NCBI GenBank assembly: GCA_035235625.1
Contig: CP141141.1
Span: 13,451,968-13,515,967, forward strand
Length of the DNA: 64,000 bases
Source: Saururus chinensis
Taxonomy: Eukaryota > Streptophyta > Magnoliopsida > Piperales > Saururaceae
Direction of reading: 5' to 3'
Position numbers and translations under genes: made by a program
Part shown: positions 56,062 through 64,000 of the stretch, in pieces
How the letters are laid out: every line of letters starts with the position of its first letter
Numbering within the stretch: the stretch's first letter is position 1
The notes under the pieces: model-generated
Told to the model about the DNA's origin: nothing
What the model saw: only the letters and a program-made list of their open reading frames with translations
Database searches by the model: none

Positions 56062-57484
56062 GGTGTTGCCTCTACCCATCGCCGCCACCAATACTCCTAC
56101 CGGTCTTGTTGCTTCTCGGGCGCCATTTTTTCATCTTCTTGGCAGCTGGGAGGACAACCAACATTTTTTATTGTGTACCCAAGTCGCGAACTTTAGTGCC
56201 ACAGTGAGGACTATGAACAAGTCGTGACAAGCCTTGGTTGAACATTGCAAATGGCCAGAAAACACAACCTGATCATATTGTACAAACTATACAACATGAT
56301 CAGGGTGTGTTTCTATACAGCATGAGTATGCCACATGACATTATCATGCTAATTAGGTCTCGTAAATAATACTTTAGTGATGGCAAATAGCAGTAGTGGA
56401 GCTCTAATGTGTGGCAGCATTGGATCATAAGCGAATAAAGTGAACCCGGGCTGTGTCCATCATGGAAAGGTTTTTAATAATGATGTTATTCAATTTCTTG
56501 ATTGTTTTGCCACAATAATGTTTTTCAGGCAAATCTGTATCCTTGCTACCTCCAGCCATTTTCGTTAAAAAAAAATCTTACCTATATATAAGTACTCTTG
56601 AAGAGATATTTAAGGTTATTTTCCTCAAAAATACACATATTCTTTTCCAAGACCACTTTATATATCCATATAAGAATGATAAGGATAATAATGACAACTA
56701 TTGTTAAAAGTAGAGTCCCAATTTCAAAGCACTTCAAACTGCGTGATCTGTTTTTGGCAGGTATGAACTTCATTAAGCTCAAAGAGGGACCACGCAAAAG
56801 ATGAACACCAAATTACAAATCTCATCCCCAAATTATTTTTTTGATAATTTTTTTCTGTAATTAAATTTCATTAAGAACCAAAATATATGATATATGGATT
56901 AAAAACAATTGCAAGCATCTTGCTCACCCCTAAATAAACACCATAGATAACTCCTAGGGAAAAGGCATACAAACCCAAAGGCCCAAAAGCAAAGACAATC
57001 AATCTTCCCAAAAATCATTAAAGAAGGAGCGACTATTAACAATAACTTGTTTGAGATGTAAAGCCTCTAAAATTTGTCTAACTCGGTTAATTATTAGAGA
57101 GGCTAGAGTAAGCGGATTATTGGATCTATCCTCAAAAGTCCGTTGGTTCCTTTCTTTCCATATGAAAGATATGTAGACAGTAAAAATCGACTTCATAAGC
57201 TTTGCACTTTACAAATTCATCTTCGTAAATTAAATTAACCAGTTAAGTTTCCTATGGAAGGCTTGGACATATTTGTAGATATTGCACTTTCTAAGGTTCC
57301 TCCATACTATCTTAGAATATGGGCATTCAAATAAGATGTGATTCTTAGTTTCCTTATAATTATGACATAGCACTCATCTATTGGGCATATAGAAACTACT
57401 TTTGCACATATTATCATTGGTAAAGATATCATTCTTCATAACTAATGATGCAATAAAAGAATACAAATGTACTCTATGTTTAAA
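56062..57484 (+). repeat. Segmental block C (partial, divergent third copy)
   Basis: 56062-56430 matches the broken-gene part of A and B (from ACCAATACTCCTACCGGTCT on). It then jumps at about 56430 to the sequence after the peptide gene (AATAAAGTGA-CCCGGGCTGT), then continues through the 3' flank and LINE to 57484. The whole peptide gene and the palindromic MITE are absent. It is clearly more divergent than A versus B. Confidence 0.88.
56790..57484 (-). pseudogene. LINE C-terminal relic, block C
   Basis: The minus strand includes KSIFTVYISFIWKERNQRTF and EDRSNNPLTLASLIINRVR (57196-57080), the typical C-terminal region of plant L1-type LINE ORF2, in better condition than in A or B. Cut at 57484, where LTR sequence begins. 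Confidence 0.75.
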
Positions 57485-59125
57485 TCTTTAGAGAGGTCAC
57501 AGACTTACCCAAGAGCAAAAAGAACCATATCTAATGTAGGATAATTACTTTAATGCCCTTAGGTGTATTATGACCAATGTTAAAAAACATTAATTAGTTA
57601 ACCTAAGGAGGGTTAGGGTACGAAAGCTCAAACATTTCTAATATCATTGTTGAGTTTGATTCTTGATAACTTGGACCTATGTGGGTTTGTATTGATTATG
57701 TTGTTCATGGTTTTATTGTTTGCTATTGATATTGTGATAGTAATTTATCATAAGATTAAGATTAATCAATAGGGTAGATAAGTTTAGATTGGGCAAGAAC
57801 ACCTAATCAAAATAAAGACTAAAATACCTCAGTAGGGTCTAGACTAGTTCATAGAGTGAACAAAGCCTTTAACCTAATGATTTACCTTGGTTGATGAACA
57901 GATGATAGTTTCAAGTTTTAATCCAAGTCTAGAAGGGACTTATAGGGTTTGAGATAGTCATTTTGAATCTTAGCTTATTGATGAGCAAGATAGGGTTCAG
58001 AATGATTTCCTAAGTCTTGCTCTATTGAGGAGTTGCTAATTTGATAGTGTAGTAGCACCTCCCTGTTGGAGGGAGCTTTGCGTGAGTTGGGCTCACCACG
58101 AATCTATTGAGGATCATTTAGTGTACACGCATTTGAATTAGTTAACATCCTGCTTGGTTGGCTTCTCCTACCCTTCTATTCAGGTGTAGTTGTGGGTCAT
58201 GCCCTTCCACTCTGGTCAGGTCCTTTACGGGCTGAGATGGGTGATGGTACTTCCTCATAGATTCTAGGGTCCTCGTGGATTACAGGGTTTCATCACGGAT
58301 TTACCTTTGAGGGTGGTCTTTGGTGAGAGTATCATTTGTCACTTACGATGACATTTGATGAGTTTGTCTATCTTTGGAATTAGACGGGGATATTAATTAA
58401 CGAACAATGGTTCAAGAGATAATTAATAACATTGTTTGATATTGCTTGTTTAATTAAAATAAGTGGAACGATTAAAGGACTTACATAAAATATAGGTTGG
58501 TTGAAAATACTTAAGCATTGTATGTGTAATGTTATGCTTCTTAGGATAGTGTAGTTTTTAGGTAGAGCTACGTCTGAATCCTATCTTGTTGGAAACATTG
58601 GAGATATTGTCTAATGAGTACATAGGCAACTAACATCGGGTCATGTTGGCCCGATCCAAAAAACATTAAATAATACTTTTGCTTTTGAAACGCTCCACCA
58701 AGGGGAGGAGATGTTTTGTTGCTATTTTGTCTTGTTTGGTTGTAGTTTCTTTAAATTGGGACATTGCGACTTTGCGAGATCAGGACGTTGGTAGGCATTT
58801 GAGGATGACATTGCACTAGTGAGATCTAGTTTCTTACTTATGAAATCTTGTAAGTAATTATAATTATTGGCATGAGAGCCAACTTTACTTGGTTATTTAT
58901 CTTTAGATAGATAACAAACTTGTACTTAGAGGGTTAACCTGCTATTTATTGAATTTTGACACGTGTAATAATATCAAATATTTTGATATTAGTATTTGTG
59001 AACCCCAGTTATCATGACTTCGATATTTTAGTCGATTGATTTGATTTGATTTAAAGAAAAAAAATTATCATGATTTATCGCATGTCCTTTATTTAAAAAG
59101 GGTTTTAAAAATCTGGGTCGTGACA
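57485..59125 (+). mobile_element. LTR-family 3' portion
   Basis: 57485-58040 matches 22628-23200. 58420-59125 matches 49770-50449 of the solo LTR (GTTTGATATTGCTTGTT, GTGTAGTTTTTAGG, CTAACATCGGGT-ATGTTGGCC, TATCATGATTTATCGC) and ends in the terminus GGGTCGTGACA. It is 5' truncated at the LINE junction. Confidence 0.7.
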
Positions 59126-59683
59126 CATATTGAGTATTTTCTACTGAGTATGTAAATACTCATTTTCCCTTTTTTTAACCCTGATATTTGGGAGGCTTTT
59201 GTAGGTTATTAGTGGACAACATCTCAAGTTGGTCTCTTATTTCCATTGGTGGGTTGCGTTTTATTGTCTCATGTATAACTCTGACTCATTGTGAGTTCTA
59301 TTAAATTGCCACTATCTTATGTATTGGGTAAGATAAGAGTTTGATTATGTTTGTATGAGTCTAGACTAGTGTATTGGATTATAACTTCGGATTGCTGTGG
59401 TATTGTACTCAGAGATGTATGGGATGTGTTTGTACTTAAGCCCATGGCTGTGGCTATTTATTTTGTTTGTTTTGTTTCAATGCACGATAGAGAATGTTTG
59501 GTTTGGACGTACAATAAATGAAAAGAATTTCATGTGGGAAAGTGGATGTATGATGGTTTAATTTAATAAAAATTATTTTCATAGGTTTCAGATTTTGTCA
59601 CTTTACTCGATTTATTGCAGTTCTATTGTAAAACAAATTTATGAATTTTTAAGAAAATGTTTAATAAAAGCTTGGATGTTACA
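59126..59683 (+). mobile_element. 3' part of another LTR
   Basis: It has TATTGAGTATTTTCTACTGA then GTATGTAAATACTCATTTTC near the start, typical of LTR transcript-end regions, and ends CTTGGATGTTACA (59683). No coding sequence. Confidence 0.45.
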
Positions 59684-59796
59684 CCCAAGCACTGATATTC
59701 ATGGGCATTTGGTGGTTTCTGATGTGGAGCTATTCATTTTTGGGTAGTCATTTGTTGGAATTCTTTGCGGGCGTAGCAACGACATCTTCACGGGTG

Positions 59797-60720
59797 CACT
59801 ACAACAAATGATGCTTATAGCGACGCATTTTTTGCGACATAAACTTATACGTCGCTAGTTATATGTTATTAGCAATGTATAATTATATGTCGCTATTATT
59901 TATATCATTACCGACATATGTATATATACGTCGCTATAACCGTAATTACTTGCGACGTTTATGATCTTCCGTCGCTAATACTACTCCTGCCCCCACCAAA
60001 AAATCTATTACCGACACTTTCTCTAATACATCGATATTAAATCATCTATTTGGGACGAAGAAAATTAGACGTCATAAATATATACCACTTTTAGCGACAT
60101 ATATAACTTCCGTCGCAAATAAACATAATTAATAATTAAATCCAAAAAATGAGCAAATAAATTCGCGACGAATACTAAATTATGTCGGTACAAACGAAGC
60201 CCTTAGCGACACATATCATTTTTGTTGCAAATAAACATTATGTATAATTAAAAGAAAAATAAAACAAGAATTTGAGGTTCGATTCTTGCAACGGAACGAT
60301 ATGTTCATTGGTAAAACCATAAGTTACAATAAAAAAAATTGAAAACGACAACTTGTGGTGACATACTTGCAACATATCGAATTTTAGGTCGCAAATAATA
60401 AATACTAATAGTACTAGATTGAATTTCAGTCGCCAATAACCATAAATTATAATAAAAAAATGAGGTCCAGTTGAGCTAACTGCAACATATATGTTAGTCT
60501 GTCGCAAGTAATTAAATGTGTTAGGTGTAAAATAATCTATATATATTAGGCGCAACATATATTGATATATGTTGCTACTAATATACATTAATAGCGTCGT
60601 ATGGAATATCCATCGCTAGTGCTCTATGTCTATCGCGACATATGTGACATGTACATCGCGAGTGAGGTATTAGTCACGACGTATATATATATACATCTCA
60701 ATAAATATAACTTTTTAAAC
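59797..60720 (+). repeat. Left subterminal repeat field of CACTA element 2
   Basis: GCGACGTAT-, GCGACATA- and ACGTCGC/TCGTCGC-type 8-10-mers, often in facing pairs around short AT spacers, are repeated every 25-45 bp. Decay to GCAACATAT is frequent, consistent with CpG deamination. Confidence 0.85.
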
Positions 60721-60724
60721 ATTA

Positions 60725-62486
60725 ACTAGTTTAAAAAATGGGTTAATTATACCAATCACCAAAATATAAATACTGAAAAAATAAGATATTTTTTTATTTA
60801 ATATTCGGTGGTTCATGCTCGGGAGGATAGCATCATCGGATCAAATTTCAACAGTGGACGAGGGTGTGCATACTTCTCGTGCTGTTATTTAATTACGTAC
60901 GCACCTTATAAAATTGTATTCGGTATATGTGTATATCCCCAAATGCGTGCACCTCCTAAGGATGCGCTGAAGCTCAACATGAATTACATCGGAATAAATG
61001 TAATATGCGAAAACGCCGCATTACTTCTCACTACTAGTTTGAGATCGCAATATGTGCGATATTAATGATGCGTTTCCTTATTGAGTAGAAATTTGATATC
61101 TTGTATCCCAAATGTGGTGCGTGTATGATGATTTCGGAAAGTTAAAAAATTTTAAAGTTGTGGTATATTTACATAGAATATATATATATATATATATTAA
61201 AATACGCATGTATTTGGAAAATTGGTATACATTAGTAGCGACGTATATAATCATACGTCGTTAATAATAAACACTAATCGCTACGTATCCTCTAGACGTC
61301 GCTACAGGTGTATATCACTCACGACGTATATTACATATGCGTTGCTATTGAGCATTACTCGCGACGTATATCTATACGTCGCCTTAAATATGGCTTTTCT
61401 TCCCACGAAACAATTTAAAAAATGGTTAATTATACCAATCACCGAAATATAAATACTGAAAAAATAAATTTGTTTTTTTTAATATTCAGTGGTTCATGCT
61501 TGAGAGGGTAGCATCATCGGATCAAATTTCAACAGTGCACGAGTGTGTGCATATTTCTTGTGCTGTTATTTAATTACGTATGCACCTTATATCCCCAAAT
61601 GCGTGCACCACCTAAGGATGCGCTGAAGCTCAACATGAATTACATCGGAATAAATGTAATATGCGAAAACGCCGCATTACTTCGCACAACTAGTTTGAGA
61701 TCGCAATTTGTGCGATATTAATGATACGTTTCCTTATTGAGTAGAAATTTAATATCTTGTATCCCAAATGTGCGCGCGTATGATGATTTCGGAAAGTTAA
61801 AATTTTTTAAAGTTGTGGTATATTTACATTGAATATATATATATATATATATATTAAAATACGCATGTATTTGGAAAATTGGTATACATTAGTAGCGACG
61901 TATATAATCATACGTCGTTAATATAAACACTAATCGCGACGTATCCTCTAGACGTCGCTACAGGTGTTTATCACTCGCGACGTATATTACATATGCGTCG
62001 CTATTGAGCATTACTCGCGACGTATATCTATACGTCGCCATAAATATGGCTTTTCTTCCCACCAAACAATTTAAAAAATGGTTAATTATACCAATCACCG
62101 AAATATAAATACTGAAAAAATAAATTTGTTTTTTTAATATTCGGTGGTTCATGCTTGAGAGGGTAGCATCATCGGATCAAATTTCAACAGTGCACGAGTG
62201 TGTGCATATTTCTTGTGCTGTTATTTAATTACGTACGCACCCTATATCCCCAAACGCGTGCACCTCCTAAGGATGAGCTGAAGCTCAACATGAATTACAT
62301 CGGAATAAATGTAATATGCGAAAACGCCGCATTACTTCGCACAACTAGTTTGAGATCGCAATATGTGCGATATTAATGATACGTTTCCTTATTGAGTAGA
62401 AATTTAATATCTTGTATCCCAAATGTGGCGCGTGTATGATGATTTCGGAAAGTTAAAAAATTTTAAAGTTGTGGTATATTTACATA

Positions 62487-62527
<41 letters not shown>

Positions 62528-63806
62528 TACACATGTATTTGGAAAATTGGTATACATTAGTAGCGACGTATATAATCATACGTCGTTAATATAAACACTA
62601 ATCGCGACGTATCCTCTAGACGTCGCTACAGGTGTATATCACTCGCGACGTATATTACATATGCGTCGCTATTGAGCATTACTCGCGACGTATATCTATA
62701 CGTCGCCATAAATATGGCTTTTCTTCCCACCAAACAATTTAAAAAATGGTTAATTATACCAATCACCGAAATATAAATACTGAAAAAATAAATTTGTTTT
62801 TTTAATATTCGGTGGTTCATGCTTGAGAGGGTAGCATCATCGGATCAAATTTCAACAGTGCACGAGTGTGTGCATATTTCTTGTGTTGTTATTTAATTAC
62901 GTACGCACCTTATATCCCCAAACGCATGCACCTCCTAAGGATGCCCTGAAGCTCAACATGAATTACATCGGAATAAATGTAATATGCAAAAACGCCGCAT
63001 TACTTCTCACTACTAGTTTGAGATCGCAATATGTGCGATATTAATGATACGTTTCCTTATTGAGTAGAAATTTGAAATCTTGTATCCCAAATGTGGCGCG
63101 TGTATGATGATTTCGGAAAGTTAAAAAATTTTAAAGTTGTGGTATATTTACATAGAATATATATATATATATTAAAATATGCATGTATTTGGAAAATTGG
63201 TATACATTAGTAGCGACGTATATAATCATACGTCGTTAATATAAACACTAATCGCGACGTATCCTCTAGACGTCGCTACAGGTGTATATCACTCGCGACG
63301 TATATTACATATGCGTCGCTATTGAGCATTACTCGCGACGTATATCTATACGTCGCCATAAATATGGCTTTTCTTCCCACCAAACAATTTAAAAAATGGT
63401 TAATTATACCAATCACCGAAATATAAATACTGAAAAAATAAATTTGTTTTTTTAATATTCGGTGGTTCATGCTTGAGAGGGTAGCATCATCGGATCAAAT
63501 TTCAACAGTGCACGAGTGTGTGCATATTTCTTGTGCTGTTATTTAATTACGTATGCACCTTATATCCCCAAACGCGTGCACCTCCTAAGGATGCCCTGAA
63601 GCTCAACATGAATTACATCGGAATAAATGTAATATGTGAAAACGCCGCATTACTTCTCACTACTAGTTTGAGATCGCAATATGTGCGATATTAATGATAC
63701 GTTTCCTTATTGAGTAGAAATTTGATATCTTGTATCCCAAATGTGGCGCGTGTATGATGAATTCGGAAAGTTAAAAAATTTTAAAGTTGTGGTATATTTA
63801 CATAGA

Positions 63807-63839
<33 letters not shown>

Positions 63840-64000
63840 TACTTATGTATTTGGAAAATTGGTATACATTAGTAGCGACGTATATAATCATACGTCGTTA
63901 ATAATAAACACTAATCGCGACATATCCTCCACACGTCGCTACAGGTGTATATCACTCGCGACGTATATTACATATGCGTCGCTATTGAGCATTACTTGCG
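60725..64000 (+). repeat. About 655-bp tandem repeat array
   Basis: Unit starts (AGTTGTGGTATATTTACAT) are at 61156, 61811, 62467, 63135 and 63785, giving lengths of 655, 656, 668 and 650. A partial, more diverged unit precedes 61156 and carries about 25 bp not found in the others (near 60908-60935). Each unit contains an AT run of variable length and four facing GCGACGTA/TACGTCGC pairs. The recurring 64-76-codon open frames on both strands are mirrors of the repeat, not genes. Confidence 0.93.

Larger units (their letters stand above)
59797..64000 (+). mobile_element. CACTA (En/Spm) element 2, left end, runs off window
   Basis: It begins CACTACAACAAATGATGC (59797), the same terminus as the right end of element 1 in inverted form, preceded by GTG (possible 3-bp target duplication). 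About 900 bp of dense subterminal motifs follow, then tandem ~655-bp units up to the window end. No coding part is inside the window. Confidence 0.88.

Noticed and set aside
61222-63470. Recurring 64-76-codon open frames on both strands in the 655-bp units
   Set aside because: They recur with the repeat on both strands, consist of motif-binding-site DNA and AT-rich spacer, and carry no protein motif.
1-64000. tRNA or microRNA genes
   Set aside because: I found no convincing cloverleaf or microRNA-like precursor by eye; a tRNAscan-SE and small-RNA mapping run would settle it.

Overview
The window is nuclear DNA of a flowering plant. This rests on a leucine-rich-repeat receptor-like protein (RLP) pair, CACTA, Copia, LTR, LINE and MITE relics of plant type, plant-style GT-AG introns, and a 26S/ITS2 rDNA fragment of seed-plant type. 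The species cannot be read from the sequence. Most of the 64 kb is layered repeat DNA. Host genes are few and many are broken. Many lesions are C-to-T or G-to-A changes, as expected in DNA that has long been cytosine-methylated.

Layout. (1) 1-15.2 kb: a segmental duplication of about 6.4 kb (1-6439 and 8878-15246), separated by 2.4 kb that holds a Copia pol relic. Each unit ends in a compact RLP gene. Copy 1 has a TATA box, a W-box, a 5' exon and an LRR/transmembrane exon that can be spliced in frame. Copy 2 has an altered TATA box, a lost splice acceptor and a frameshift that removes the cytoplasmic tail. (2) 15.2-23.2 kb: LTR-like sequences, including a probable 3.35 kb LTR, plus a 265-bp tandem repeat and a second Copia scrap. 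(3) 23.2-27.6 kb: block A, carrying an LTR relic, a broken unrecognised gene, a palindromic-ended MITE, a small secreted-peptide gene, a Stowaway-like MITE and a minus-strand LINE end. Block A recurs at 51.7-56.1 kb (block B), and part of it recurs at 56.1-57.5 kb (block C, which lacks the peptide gene).

(4) 27.6-38.06 kb: a left-truncated CACTA (En/Spm) element. It holds a broken TNP2-type DUF4218 exon, a five-exon Transposase_24-type gene whose coiled-coil tail is written by a 21-bp repeat, and exon-like scraps of several host genes: a J-domain protein, an auxin response factor (ARF) B3 domain, a PP2C-like piece and several unrecognised exons on both strands. Its right terminus abuts an rDNA fragment (38.07-38.89 kb, minus strand). 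(5) 39-46 kb: minus-strand LTRs, microsatellites, a MITE, a possible dead secreted-peptide ORF and a Copia primer-binding-site relic. (6) 45.6-50.6 kb: a hAT-like element split by a 3758-bp solo LTR that has a perfect 5-bp target duplication. (7) 57.5-59.7 kb: further LTR pieces. (8) 59.8 kb to the end: the left end of a second CACTA element, with a perfect CACTACAACAA start, a dense field of GCGACGTA/TACGTCGC sites and at least four full tandem units of about 655 bp that continue past the window.

The only genes that look potentially functional are RLP copy 1 and the two 80-residue secreted-peptide genes. The main biological interest is the gene-capturing CACTA element with its tandemly amplified subterminal units, the unequal decay of the duplicated RLPs, and the amplification of the peptide block.
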